A stretch of DNA of 64,000 nucleotides from CAZCSK01 sp964501265 (lineage in GTDB: Bacteria; Actinomycetota; CADDZG01; JAHWKV01): positions 1 through 64,000 of the forward strand of contig CAZCSK010000002.1 in the NCBI GenBank assembly GCA_964501265.1, given 5' to 3'. Below are positions 17,716-26,608 of this stretch, piece by piece; position 1 is the first letter of the stretch, and the number at the start of each line of letters is the position of its first letter. Under the pieces are notes generated by a model. That model worked only from the letters and a program-made list of their open reading frames with translations. It was not told where the DNA came from and searched no databases. The translations under genes and the position numbers were made by a program.

Positions 17716-18944
17716 TCCAACTCCTTCATAAAGAGACTTTTCTCACGTCGGATTCGATCGCGAGAACTCCACAGAATAAGCGATCCGAGGGCGGCGCTCA
17801 ACAAAGAGCCGACGAGAATGCCAATCTTGGCGTTCGCGAGCATCTCTCCTTCGAAGGAAAGGGCGGCCATAAAGAGTGAGACGGTGAAGCCGACACCGCA
17901 GATCGCCGCTGCACCAAGCAGCTGCACATAGCGAACACCTGTCGGCATTTTTGCCAATCGAAAACGGATCGATATCCACGCTGCTCCAAAGATGCCCACC
18001 GTCTTGCCGACAACCATCCCCAGCACGACGCCCAGAGTGACAGGCGACTGGGCCGCGTTCGAGAAGAGTGGCGAAAGGTCGACGCCCGCGTTAGCAAGGG
18101 CGAAGAGAGGAAGGATCACGAAGCTACTCCAAGGGTGAAGTGATCGCTCGAGTCGCTCGAGCATCGGTGGGCCGGAGGGGATCATGAACGCTAAAGTCAC
18201 ACCTGCCACCGTCGGGTGAACTCCAGATCGGAGTGTCAGAATCCACATCAATATGCCGACGGCGGCAATCGTCCACCGCGACCGGACCCACAGGCTTCTG
18301 GACAAGATGGCAGCTCCCGTACAGACGCAAGCCCCCACAAACCAAGCAATTCGAATCCTCTCCGGCGCTGAGATGGCTACGACCACAACGGCTCCCAGAT
18401 CGTCGGCGATGGCAAGAGCGAGAATGAAAAGTTTGATCGGAAGCGGGGCGAGGCGCCCGAGAAGGGCTACGAGTCCGATCGCGAACGCTATGTCCGTGGC
18501 CATAGGGATGGGCCAGCCCCGCAGATCCCCGCCGGCGTTGACCAGCAGGTAGATCCCGGCCGGAAGCATCATGCCTCCCAACGCTCCCGCCAACGGCAGG
18601 GCCGCTTGTTTGCGATCCCTCAACTCCCCCCGCGTGAATTCCCGCTTGATCTCGAGCCCCACGAGGAAGAAAAAAACCGCCATCAAGCCCTCGTTAACCC
18701 AATGTCTGACGTCGAGCAAAAGCCACCCAGGACGCGAGAAAGACGGCGCCGTAGTCCACAGATCCTCGTAAATACGCGACAAGGGGCCGTTAGCCAACAC
18801 CATGGCCAAAACAGCAGCTGCCAGAAGAATAGCGCCCCCGCCTGCCTCTGTTCCGAGGAACTCGATCAAGAAGGAACGCAGACGTCCGGGGGGGCCGGTT
18901 GGGTCTACGCTAGATCTTCTAAGTCGAAGCAAATGCCGTTTCAT
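17712..18944 (-). CDS. nhaA: Na+/H+ antiporter NhaA
   Basis: The 410-residue antiporter exports sodium in exchange for protons. It has about twelve hydrophobic helices and all family landmarks: GLMAVFFFLVGLEIKREF (87-104), PMATDIAFAIG (147-157) and the ion-binding pair Asp181-Asp182 in ALAIADDLGAV. The length is near the family norm. It precedes and overlaps the MMPL gene, so sodium/proton exchange and proton-driven export may be co-expressed. The N-terminal 20 residues are longer and more basic than in E. coli. Confidence 0.93.
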   Translation of the reverse strand: MKRHLLRLRRSSVDPTGPPGRLRSFLIEFLGTEAGGGAILLAAAVLAMVLANGPLSRIYEDLWTTAPSFSRPGWLLLDVRHWVNEGLMAVFFFLVGLEIKREFTRGELRDRKQAALPLAGALGGMMLPAGIYLLVNAGGDLRGWPIPMATDIAFAIGLVALLGRLAPLPIKLFILALAIADDLGAVVVVAISAPERIRIAWFVGACVCTGAAILSRSLWVRSRWTIAAVGILMWILTLRSGVHPTVAGVTLAFMIPSGPPMLERLERSLHPWSSFVILPLFALANAGVDLSPLFSNAAQSPVTLGVVLGMVVGKTVGIFGAAWISIRFRLAKMPTGVRYVQLLGAAAICGVGFTVSLFMAALSFEGEMLANAKIGILVGSLLSAALGSLILWSSRDRIRREKSLFMKELE

Positions 18945-19044
18945 TCAGGTTGCGCTCACCTTCCACGGGAGGTATAAGCGCCGACCAGACTTCCCGGCTC
19001 ACCTGATTCCACTCTACCTTGTCCCGCTTTGAAGCCGCGAGCGG

Positions 19045-19743
19045 TTAGACGATTCCTTCCGGATGGGAGGCGTCTACGAACTCCCTGAACTCGCCTGTGA
19101 TCAGATATGCAACTTGCTCGCCGATGTCCACCGCGTGATCGCCGATCCTTTCGATCTGTCTCGAGACCACGTGCATCCGGATCCCCCACTCAAGCATCGC
19201 TTTGTCATCCGACATTGCCAGGACCTCATTGAGCATTCCTCGGTTCAATCGATCGATCGGATCGTCCATGCCTGGCAGCTGGAGACACAGTTCCAGGTCC
19301 CTTCGAGCAAGCGCGTCCATCGACGCTCCAATCATCCGAAGCGCCACTTGACCCATTTCACGGATATGGGAAACGCCCGAGTCGCTTCTCGGCAGTTCCG
19401 CGGCAAGCAGCCCGATCTTGGCGATATTGACCGCCATATCGGCAACTCGTTCGAGATGGAGGTTTAGATGAAGGAGCACCGTGAGGAAGCGCAGGTCGGT
19501 CGCCACCGGCGTTTGCAGCGCGAACAGGTCGACTATTTCTCGTTCGATTTTCAGATAGTAGGCGTCTACCTCATCATCACCGACAATTACCGCGGAAAAC
19601 AGCGCTTCGTCGTTTTCTTCAATCCCCCGCAGGGCCTCGCTCAATAGCTCCTGCACCCGGGCCCCCATTTCCTGGACCGTTAGTTCGAGGTCGCGCAACT
19701 CATCTTGAAAATGCTTGCGGGCTTCTCCAGCGCGAGTTTTCAT
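19045..19743 (-). CDS. phoU: phosphate signalling complex protein PhoU
   Basis: The 232-residue helical protein has two repeats of the PhoU three-helix bundle with the metal-site motifs: EIVDLFALQTPVATDLRFL and ERVADMAVNIAK in the first half, and ERIGDHAVDIGEQVAYLITGEF in the second. PhoU restrains the PstSCAB transporter and the PhoR kinase when phosphate is plentiful. Its ATG overlaps the pstB stop (ATGA), so it is translated as the last gene of the pst operon. Length and order are typical. Confidence 0.95.
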   Translation of the reverse strand: MKTRAGEARKHFQDELRDLELTVQEMGARVQELLSEALRGIEENDEALFSAVIVGDDEVDAYYLKIEREIVDLFALQTPVATDLRFLTVLLHLNLHLERVADMAVNIAKIGLLAAELPRSDSGVSHIREMGQVALRMIGASMDALARRDLELCLQLPGMDDPIDRLNRGMLNEVLAMSDDKAMLEWGIRMHVVSRQIERIGDHAVDIGEQVAYLITGEFREFVDASHPEGIV

Positions 19744-20603
19744 CCGAACCTTCCTGTTATGTACGCCTCAGTCCTTGGATCCTTAGGCGTTCTGAACAGC
19801 TCACTTGTTTCAGAGTACTCCACAAGGATTCCAGTACGGGAATCGGACTCTTCATCAACATCGACCGTAAGGAAAGCGGTCATGTCGCTCACTCTCGCCG
19901 CCTGCTGCATGTTGTGCGTCACGATGATGATGGAATAGTCCCGCTTTAGCTCCTGCATGAGATCCTCAATTTTCGCAGTGGCGATCGGGTCCAGGGCCGA
20001 CGCGGGCTCGTCCATCAGAATCACGTCCGGTTCGACCGCAAGCGCCCGGGCGATACAAAGGCGCTGTTGCTGACCCCCCGACAAAGAGAGTGCATTGGTC
20101 TTGAGGTCGCGCTTGACCTCATCCCACAAGGCTGCACGTTTTAGCGCCGCTTCCACGCGATCGGCCAAGTCATCCTTGAATCCGTTCACCTTGAGACCAA
20201 AGGCAATGTTCTCGAAAATGGACTTCGGGAACGGATTGGGTTTCTGAAAGACCATTCCAATCCGGCGTCGCACTTCAACTGGATCCACGTCAGCGTCGTA
20301 CAGATCCTGGTCGTGATAAAAGATCTTGCCCATGACTCTCGCCGTTGGTATCAAATCGTTCATTCGGTTGAAGCAGCGGATAAAGGAACTCTTGCCGCAG
20401 CCGCTTGGACCGATGACCGCGATGATCCGTTTAGGTTGGATCTCGAGGCTCACATCCCGAAAAGCTACGTTGTCGCCATATGAGACCCCGAGCTTGTCGA
20501 GTCGCAGGATTGCGGACTCCTGAATGTCTGGCTCCTCCGGGCGATGAGCAGCGGTTGGTCGTAGGTCCAATGTGATCCTCTCGGATGCTGAAGGCACTTT
20601 CAA
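19740..20603 (-). CDS. pstB: phosphate ABC transporter ATP-binding protein
   Basis: This ATPase powers phosphate import. It has Walker A GPSGCGKSS, the family-specific RCFNRMNDL, Q-loop VFQKPNPFPKSIFENIAFG, signature LSGGQQQRLCIARAL and Walker B ILMDEPASALDP. The start is uncertain: a TTG at 20603 sits 6 nt after AGAGGA and just beyond the pstA stop, and a GTG at 20597 is the alternative. The longer frame to 20651 would overlap pstA by 47 nt and is less likely. About 30 extra residues precede the ABC core. Confidence 0.94.
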   Translation of the reverse strand: MKVPSASERITLDLRPTAAHRPEEPDIQESAILRLDKLGVSYGDNVAFRDVSLEIQPKRIIAVIGPSGCGKSSFIRCFNRMNDLIPTARVMGKIFYHDQDLYDADVDPVEVRRRIGMVFQKPNPFPKSIFENIAFGLKVNGFKDDLADRVEAALKRAALWDEVKRDLKTNALSLSGGQQQRLCIARALAVEPDVILMDEPASALDPIATAKIEDLMQELKRDYSIIIVTHNMQQAARVSDMTAFLTVDVDEESDSRTGILVEYSETSELFRTPKDPRTEAYITGRFG

Positions 20604-20604
20604 C

Positions 20605-21474
20605 TCACATCCTCTTCTGAAACCGGCCTCGAAGCCAAATGGCCAGCGCATTCATTGACAAAAGAGCAATGAGCAGCACGACAATTCCCGCAGCGGCGGT
20701 GTCGATAAAGGCCGCCTGCGGCCGGGAGGTCCAGTTGAAGATCTGAATCGGCAGGACCGTGAAGCGGTCTAACGGTGAATTGGGAACGAATGTGACGTAA
20801 GTCAGGGCTCCCATGGTGATCAGCGGCGCAGTCTCGCCGATCGCCCGGGAAAGCGCCAGGATAATGCCTGTCATAAAACCCGAAAGGGCGGCGGGGAGCA
20901 CCTGACGCCAGACCGCCTGCCACCGGGTCGCGCCCAACGCAAGGGCACCCTCCCGAATCGTATTCGGCACCGCCCGCAGCGCCTCGCGGCCAGATAAAAC
21001 GATAACGGGGAGCACGAGCAAGCCCAGCGTCAGCCCCCCCGCAAGAACGGAGCGCCCCATCGAAAACATCCTCACGAAGATCGCGAGCCCCAGGAGTCCG
21101 TAAATTATCGAGGGGACTCCGGCGAGGTTCGAGATATTCACTTCAATCAAAGTGGAAAGCCGGCCTTTGCGAGCGAACTCCTCCAGATAAATCGCAGCAC
21201 CGATTCCAACTGGAACCGAGAAAAGAGTACAAACGCTGATAACCCAAAGGGTTCCGAAGATCGCGGGCCGGGCCCCGGCCTTCTCGGCAAAGCGCGACGG
21301 CAGACCGGTGAGGAACTCCAATGAAAGCCTGGGGATGCCATCGGAAAAGATGTCGATTAGCAGGGCCGACAGCGATGCAAGGCCGATCAGAACCGTCAGG
21401 AGCAGGAGCCACAAAAACGCTCCTTCGCCGATACGACGTTTTGCGGGCGGAGCAGTGAGGAGCCGGGCCGTCAC
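20605..21474 (-). CDS. pstA: phosphate ABC transporter permease PstA
   Basis: The 289-residue permease has six hydrophobic helices. The ATPase-contact loop is EGALALGATRWQAVWRQVLPAAL followed by GFMTGIILALSRAIGETAPL, which is diagnostic of PstA. The sequence GVPSIIYGLLGLAIFV is also family-typical. It starts at a GTG that overlaps the pstC stop (GTGA), so translation is coupled. With PstC it forms the phosphate channel. Confidence 0.94.
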   Translation of the reverse strand: MTARLLTAPPAKRRIGEGAFLWLLLLTVLIGLASLSALLIDIFSDGIPRLSLEFLTGLPSRFAEKAGARPAIFGTLWVISVCTLFSVPVGIGAAIYLEEFARKGRLSTLIEVNISNLAGVPSIIYGLLGLAIFVRMFSMGRSVLAGGLTLGLLVLPVIVLSGREALRAVPNTIREGALALGATRWQAVWRQVLPAALSGFMTGIILALSRAIGETAPLITMGALTYVTFVPNSPLDRFTVLPIQIFNWTSRPQAAFIDTAAAGIVVLLIALLSMNALAIWLRGRFQKRM

Positions 21475-22334
21475 TCGTATACCTCTTTGAAACGACGGAC
21501 GATCCTGAAGCTTACGAAGTTGAGCAGAAATGTCATCACGAACAGGGTCGACCCAACTGCAAATATGGTCCGGTAAGCGAGACTTCCGGTGGGAGTATCA
21601 CCCAGGCTGATCTGCACGATGTATGCGGTCATAGTCTGTATCCCCTCCAAAGGGTTGAACGACATCCGCGGTTGGTTGCCGGCGGCAACCGCCACGATCA
21701 TGGTTTCCCCAATGGCGCGAGAAACCGCGAGGATCACCGCCGCAGCGATTCCAGAAAGCGCCGCCGGAAACACAATGCGAAGCGACGTGATCCTTCTCGT
21801 GGCCCCGATGCCATAGGAGGCTTCGCGCAGCGAAGCCGGTACCGCCCTCATGGCGTCCTCCGAAAGCGAAGCGATCGTGGGGACGATCATCAGGCCAACG
21901 ACGATGCCTGCCGAAAGCGCGTTGAATCGCTCGACAGTTGGAAGTAAGTTCTCGAGGAGCGTCTTGGTGACAAAGTTCAAAGCGAAAAAACCAAGCACTA
22001 CTGTGGGAATCCCCGCCAGAACCTCAAGGATGGGTTTCAGGATCCGGCGAAAACGGGTATGGGCATACTCGCTCAGATAGATTGCGATTCCGAGTCCAAG
22101 CGGCACGGCCACTAAGACTGCGATCGCGGTAACCATCAGTGTCCCGTTGATCAGCGGAAGTACACCGAAGGCCGCTTGGTCTCCAAATGTCGGCGCCCAA
22201 TTGGTGCCGAAAAAGTACCGGCCGGGACTTACTACTCTGAAAAAGGCCAAAGTCTCCGCCGCCAGAGCCAAGATTATGCCTATGGTCGTGAAGACCGAAA
22301 TCAGGCCGCACGCCGCCAGGAAACCCTTGATCAG
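21471..22334 (-). CDS. pstC: phosphate ABC transporter permease PstC, probable non-AUG start
   Basis: The core has the PstC landmarks SLREASYGIGATRRITSLRIVFPAALSG in two pieces and AVSRAIGETMIVAVAAG. The first conventional start in frame is a TTG at 22271, but this would remove the first membrane helix. Read in the same frame upstream, the DNA encodes a basic stretch then LIKGFLAACGLISVFTTIG, just what PstC proteins have at their N-terminus. No ATG, GTG or TTG exists in that upstream stretch, at least as far as the last codons of pstS. I therefore place the start tentatively at a CTG (22334), 26 nt after the pstS stop. The exact start is uncertain. Confidence 0.85.
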   Translation of the reverse strand: MIKGFLAACGLISVFTTIGIILALAAETLAFFRVVSPGRYFFGTNWAPTFGDQAAFGVLPLINGTLMVTAIAVLVAVPLGLGIAIYLSEYAHTRFRRILKPILEVLAGIPTVVLGFFALNFVTKTLLENLLPTVERFNALSAGIVVGLMIVPTIASLSEDAMRAVPASLREASYGIGATRRITSLRIVFPAALSGIAAAVILAVSRAIGETMIVAVAAGNQPRMSFNPLEGIQTMTAYIVQISLGDTPTGSLAYRTIFAVGSTLFVMTFLLNFVSFRIVRRFKEVYE

Positions 22335-22360
22335 GGTTTCTTGGCGGCGTCGTCGGCCCT

Positions 22361-23326
22361 TTAACCCGTTATCGCTGCGGATAGCTTGGCTTTCTGCTCC
22401 CCTAAGACGTTGGGCGCAAGCGGTGTGTAGCCCACGTCGGTCAGTAGAGCGCTCACGTTGTCAAGAAAGAACTCGGCAAACGCTTTAACTTCAGGCCGTG
22501 CAAGCGACGCCTTCTTGAGGTAGATGAACAGAGGGCGAGCCAGCGGCTTGTAGGTGCCATTCTGCACAGTTGTATTACTTGGAGACACACAACCCGCCCC
22601 CGAGTCGACACCAACAAGGTTCAGTTTGTCTTTATTCTCGGTGTAGTAGGCAAAACCGAAGTACCCCAAAGCTCCCTCGTCTCCTTCCACTCCCTGCACC
22701 AAGACATTGTCGTCTTCGGAGGGAGTGTAATCGGTCCGACTGGCGTCCTCTTTGCCATTGATCACCTCGGTAAAGTAGTCAAATGTCCCTGAGTCCGTCC
22801 CCGGCCCAAACAGCTTCATAGGCTTGTCGGGGAAACCGGCTCTGACATCTTTCCAGTTGTTCACTTTCGAGTTCGGCTCCCAAATCTTCTTGAGTTCTGC
22901 CGTGGTTAGGCAGGCTGCAAACGCGTTCTTCTTGTTGACTAGTATCGCCAGTCCGTCGTTCGCAACTGCCAGTTCAATGTACTCGATGCCTTTGGCAGCG
23001 CAATCCGCCTTCTCGCTGTCCTTCACCGGACGCGAGGCGTCTTGCACGTCAGTTTCTCCGGCGCAAAACTTCTTGAAGCCACCGCCGGTGCCCGAGCTGC
23101 CGACCGTAACCTGGACATCGGGGTTTTCTTTTTGAAACTCTTCCGCCACCGCTTCCGTGATGGGAAAGACGGTCGACGAACCATCGCCTGAAATGCTCCC
23201 CGTCAACTGGGGGCCCGAAGGTTTGTTCGTCACATCTGGATCGGCATTGTTGCAAGCGGATGCAGCGAGAGCAAAAGCTGCCACAATGCCAGCCCATTTT
23301 GCGGTCCTTCGCGTTCGGTGAATCAA
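22361..23326 (-). CDS. pstS: phosphate-binding lipoprotein PstS
   Basis: The 321-residue binding protein begins with a lipoprotein signal ending in LAASAC (lipid cysteine near 25). The phosphate-binding motifs are GSISGDGSSTVFPIT (about 43-57), TVGSSGTGGGFKKFC and FGPGTDSGTFDYFTEVI. An AAGGAGG ribosome binding site lies 8 nt ahead of the ATG. Upstream on the same strand is a PHO-box-like direct repeat (23397-23418). It captures phosphate outside the membrane for PstCAB and heads the operon. Confidence 0.95.
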   Translation of the reverse strand: MIHRTRRTAKWAGIVAAFALAASACNNADPDVTNKPSGPQLTGSISGDGSSTVFPITEAVAEEFQKENPDVQVTVGSSGTGGGFKKFCAGETDVQDASRPVKDSEKADCAAKGIEYIELAVANDGLAILVNKKNAFAACLTTAELKKIWEPNSKVNNWKDVRAGFPDKPMKLFGPGTDSGTFDYFTEVINGKEDASRTDYTPSEDDNVLVQGVEGDEGALGYFGFAYYTENKDKLNLVGVDSGAGCVSPSNTTVQNGTYKPLARPLFIYLKKASLARPEVKAFAEFFLDNVSALLTDVGYTPLAPNVLGEQKAKLSAAITG

Positions 23327-23396
23327 AGCGACCTCCTTGGTCTTTGGAATCGGTGTCTATACGAACTTAAGGCCCAAAGCCACTGCTATGGTGTCC

Positions 23397-23418
23397 TCAA
23401 ACTGAACTTCGTATGAAC
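23397..23418 (-). promoter_or_regulatory. PHO-box-like direct repeat upstream of pstS
   Basis: Read on the minus strand, the sequence is GTTCATACGAA followed directly by GTTCAGTTTGA, two units with identical GTTCA at exactly 11-bp spacing. Actinobacterial PhoP binding sites are direct repeats of 11-bp units that begin with GTTCA. The site lies between pstS and the divergent phoB-type gene, where autoregulation is expected. It overlaps the first in-frame ATG of the regulator gene, which supports a start further downstream there. Confidence 0.6.
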
Positions 23419-24147
23419 TTAATGAGGAGGTCGGGCCTGTCCACCCTGCTAGTCGTCGAAGACGACTCGACTATGGCCGAAATGCTCGCCTATAACCTGC
23501 GGCGTCAAGGCTTCGAAGTGCAGGTGGCAACCGACGGCTTGGCGGGCCTCACGTTGTCGAGAGCTCCTGAGGTAAGCCTCATCGTGCTCGATCTGATGCT
23601 CCCGGGAATGGATGGCATGGCAATCACCGAGGAGATCAGGAGGTCCCGCCCCGACGTTCCCATTCTCATGCTCACCGCGAGGGGTGAGGAGAAGACCAAG
23701 CTTCAGGGATTCGCGTCGGGTATCGACGATTTTCTAACAAAACCATTCTCCATGGACGAGCTGATTGCGCGAGTCAAGGCTCTCGTCCGCCGATCGAGAG
23801 CTGAAGCGGTCAGAACTGAAGCGCCCGCCGAGCTTCTATTTGGCGACCTCAAGCTCGCCACGCGGGATTATCGATGCTGGGTTGGCGGGGAGGAGGTTGT
23901 CTTAAGGCCCCGCGAGTTCACACTTCTGGCTACATTGGCGTCGGAGCCCGGCCGGCTCTTAACCAGAGTCGACATCGCAGAGCGCGTTTGGGGATACAGC
24001 CACATGACCGATACGCGCAGCATAGACACCCACGTCAAAAACATCCGGCGCAAAGTCGAGGCAAAGTCCGCCTTTCTCTATTTGGAGACCGTCCGCGGGA
24101 TCGGCTATAGGTTCCGAGTACGACCAAAAACAGGGGACCCGAAATGA
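23413..24147 (+). CDS. phoB: OmpR/PhoB-type response regulator
   Basis: The receiver domain has the acidic pair in VVEDDST, the phospho-acceptor Asp in LIVLDLMLPGMDG, and the conserved lysine in DDFLTKPFSMDEL. A winged-helix DNA-binding domain follows, with the recognition region HMTDTRSIDTHVKNIRRKVE and RGIGYRF. It is divergent from pstS and overlaps the kinase gene by 4 nt, so it is the phosphate-starvation regulator. The start shown is the first ATG, which has no ribosome binding site and overlaps the PHO-box. AGGAGGT at 23425-23431 lies 5 nt before an in-frame CTG at 23437, a better start by position. Confidence 0.9.
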   Translation: MNLMRRSGLSTLLVVEDDSTMAEMLAYNLRRQGFEVQVATDGLAGLTLSRAPEVSLIVLDLMLPGMDGMAITEEIRRSRPDVPILMLTARGEEKTKLQGFASGIDDFLTKPFSMDELIARVKALVRRSRAEAVRTEAPAELLFGDLKLATRDYRCWVGGEEVVLRPREFTLLATLASEPGRLLTRVDIAERVWGYSHMTDTRSIDTHVKNIRRKVEAKSAFLYLETVRGIGYRFRVRPKTGDPK

Positions 24148-25337
24148 ACGGGTGGAATCTGCTTGTTGCCGTCGTGGCGGCAGCAGCACTCCTGGTCGTG
24201 GTTTCCATCATCGCGTCGAGAAGGATGGCCAAACCGATAAGAAACATGGCCGACGACGTCCGCAGAGTCCAAAGGGGGGACATAAGAGAAGTGGAGGTGA
24301 TGGGTACTAGAGAGATGAAGACACTTGCTCACGCCGTTAACCAGATGGCTCAGGATCTCGTCGGACGAATTGCGGATCTCGAAAATGAGACGAGGCTGCG
24401 CGAAAAAATCCTCTCCTCAATGGATGTAGGCGTCGTACTTGCCGATTCAAGGCGAAGGCTTGTATATGCGAATTCGGCGGCCGCGCAGATCTTCGGTAAG
24501 GACGAAATGACCGAGATCGCTCCCCAACTATCCTTGGACGGACTCGAACAATTCACTCTGTATCACCCACGGCGAAAGGACGTGAGCGCCTTCTCGACTC
24601 TTCTCGAAGATGGGAGATTCTTGACAGTTCTCGAAGACGTAACCGAGTTCAATCGACTTGATGAAATCCGAAGAGACTTTGTCGCGAACGCCTCTCACGA
24701 GCTAAAGACGCCCGTTGCGACCGTTCTGGCCTCGGCAGAAACCATCGTTTCCGCCTCTCAGCACGATCCGGCCATGGTGCAGGGATTCACCGAAAGTCTC
24801 GTGCGCGAAGCTAAGCGGCTCTCGCGACTGGTACAAGATCTCCTCGACTTAGCCAAGCTCGAGGGTTCGCAACCGGAAGCAACACCTATCGACCTCTCAT
24901 CACTGGTCCGCAGGGTTGCAACCCCGTTCGTAACGAAGGCGCGAAGCAATGGGCTCGATTTACATATCTCGATAGAGCAGGAAGTTACAGTTAACGGAAC
25001 TGAGGAGGACTTTGGGCTGCTCCTACGCAACCTCCTGGAGAATGCCATCGAGTACACCGCCCAAGGCAAGATCGATGTCAGGTTGAGGGGCGTAGGTGGG
25101 TTCGCGTCCTTAGAAGTCGAGGACACCGGGATTGGAATTCCCACCGAGGACAGAGACAGGATCTTCGAGCGCTTCTACCGGGTCGACAAAGGGCGTAGCA
25201 GGAAGACGGGCGGAACCGGCCTGGGACTGTCGATCGTGAAGCATGTTGCGGAGAGCGTCGGGGGCCGAGTAGAGATCGAGAGCGAAGTAGGAAAGGGCTC
25301 CCAATTTCGAATCCTGATACCTCTGAGTAAGAACTAG
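24144..25337 (+). CDS. phoR: PhoR-type sensor histidine kinase
   Basis: The 397-residue kinase has one N-terminal membrane helix (6-24), a HAMP-like linker (26-80), a PAS-type domain (about 85-165) and the catalytic core. The phospho-accepting residue is His185 in ANASHELKTPVATV; then come the N-box LLENAIEYT, DTGIGIP and TGLGLSIVKHV. Lacking an outer sensory loop, it fits PhoR kinases that sense phosphate through PstSCAB and PhoU. It overlaps the regulator gene (ATGA). The pair is divergent from pst. Confidence 0.92.
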   Translation: MNGWNLLVAVVAAAALLVVVSIIASRRMAKPIRNMADDVRRVQRGDIREVEVMGTREMKTLAHAVNQMAQDLVGRIADLENETRLREKILSSMDVGVVLADSRRRLVYANSAAAQIFGKDEMTEIAPQLSLDGLEQFTLYHPRRKDVSAFSTLLEDGRFLTVLEDVTEFNRLDEIRRDFVANASHELKTPVATVLASAETIVSASQHDPAMVQGFTESLVREAKRLSRLVQDLLDLAKLEGSQPEATPIDLSSLVRRVATPFVTKARSNGLDLHISIEQEVTVNGTEEDFGLLLRNLLENAIEYTAQGKIDVRLRGVGGFASLEVEDTGIGIPTEDRDRIFERFYRVDKGRSRKTGGTGLGLSIVKHVAESVGGRVEIESEVGKGSQFRILIPLSKN

Positions 25338-25341
25338 GGTC

Positions 25342-26589
25342 TTGAGCAAGACCGATCTCTCCGCCGGCGAGGCTCGCCGCATTGCCCTTAGCGCGCAGGG
25401 ATTTGCCGCGGCCCCAACGAAGGGCAGTGTCGGCGTCACGCATTTGCGCCGCCTCGCCGCGCGGCTCGGCGCGATTCAGATTGACTCGGTCAACGTCCTC
25501 GTAAGGTCGCATTACCTCCCCGCGTACTCGAGGCTAGGCCCTTATTCGATGCGACTCTTCGACAAGTTCGCATACGAACGCAGAGGAATGTTCGAGTATT
25601 GGGGCCACGCTGCTTCACTTCTTCCCATCGAACTCCACCCCCTCATGCGGTGGCGTATGGACAAGAACGCCGAGGAGTTTGAGAGGTTTCGGGCAATCAT
25701 CGAAGGAAGGCGCCCTGGGTACGTAAAGTCGATCGAACGAGAGATCGCCCAGCGCGGCCCTCTGGCATTCGGTGACCTTGCTGATCCTGGCAGGCTGGAG
25801 AAGGTCAAGACGAAGTACGCCGAATCATCCATAGCCTGGTGGCGGTGGGCTGACGGGAAAAGCGTTCTTGAAAGTCTCTTTGATATGGGCAGAGTTGCTG
25901 TGGCCGGAAGGCGCAACTTCGAGCGCCTTTATGACTTCGCGGAGCGAGTCATTCCCGAAGAAATTCTTGCTCTTCCCACGCCGAGCGAGGAAGATGCGCG
26001 GCGCGCACTCGTCGGAATCGCCTCACGGGCACTCGGAGTTGCCACCCTTCGAGACCTGGCCGATTACTTCAGGCTCCCCATGGCGGAAACGCGGGCTCGT
26101 GCTGCGGAACTCGTCGAACAGGGCGGCCTGTTACCGGCGCGTGTCGAGGGATGGACTGATCCGGCCTACCTATCCGCGGGCACCAAGGCTCCTGCCATCG
26201 AGGCTCACTCTCTTGTTTCCCCGTTCGATTCCCTTGTATGGAATCGCGCGCGCGCTGAGCGCCTGTTCGGCTTCCACTACCGAATCGAGATATACGTCCC
26301 CGAGCCAAAACGAGTGCACGGCTATTACGTATTACCGTTCCTGCTCGGCGACACACTCGTTGCACGCGTCGACTTGAAGGCCGATCGCAAGAGTGGGGCG
26401 CTACTTGTTCCGGGGGCGTTCTTAGAGCACGGAAACAATGGGCGCCACGTTGTGGGCGAACTTGCAACTGAGCTGCGTCGAATGGCGGACTGGCTCGCAC
26501 TGGACCAAATCAGGGTGGGCGACCGGGGCGACCTAGCACCTCAGTTGGCAAGGGCCCTGGGAAATCGAAAGATAAGCGCGGCTCGGTAG
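25342..26589 (+). CDS. YcaQ-like DNA crosslink-repair glycosylase family protein
   Basis: The 415-residue protein starts at a TTG (25342), 4 nt after phoR. It has the winged-helix YcaQ/AlkX architecture: ARRIALSAQGF, LGAIQIDSVNVLVRSHYLP, FEYWGHAASLLPIEL and the C-terminal SPFDSLVWNRARAERLFGFHYRIEIYV split in the same order as the family. The QIDSVNVL stretch contains the QΦD motif linked to base excision in YcaQ, which unhooks interstrand crosslinks. Related AlkX/AlkY enzymes often occur in actinobacteria, some with antibiotic self-resistance roles. Substrate here unknown. Confidence 0.8.
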   Translation: MSKTDLSAGEARRIALSAQGFAAAPTKGSVGVTHLRRLAARLGAIQIDSVNVLVRSHYLPAYSRLGPYSMRLFDKFAYERRGMFEYWGHAASLLPIELHPLMRWRMDKNAEEFERFRAIIEGRRPGYVKSIEREIAQRGPLAFGDLADPGRLEKVKTKYAESSIAWWRWADGKSVLESLFDMGRVAVAGRRNFERLYDFAERVIPEEILALPTPSEEDARRALVGIASRALGVATLRDLADYFRLPMAETRARAAELVEQGGLLPARVEGWTDPAYLSAGTKAPAIEAHSLVSPFDSLVWNRARAERLFGFHYRIEIYVPEPKRVHGYYVLPFLLGDTLVARVDLKADRKSGALLVPGAFLEHGNNGRHVVGELATELRRMADWLALDQIRVGDRGDLAPQLARALGNRKISAAR

Positions 26590-26608
26590 AGAACCGGTTT
26601 CTGCCCCC

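Noticed and set aside
18945..19044. CCGC-TC-GCGG repeat between phoU and nhaA as a terminator
   Set aside because: Stem of only 4 bp and no T-tract.
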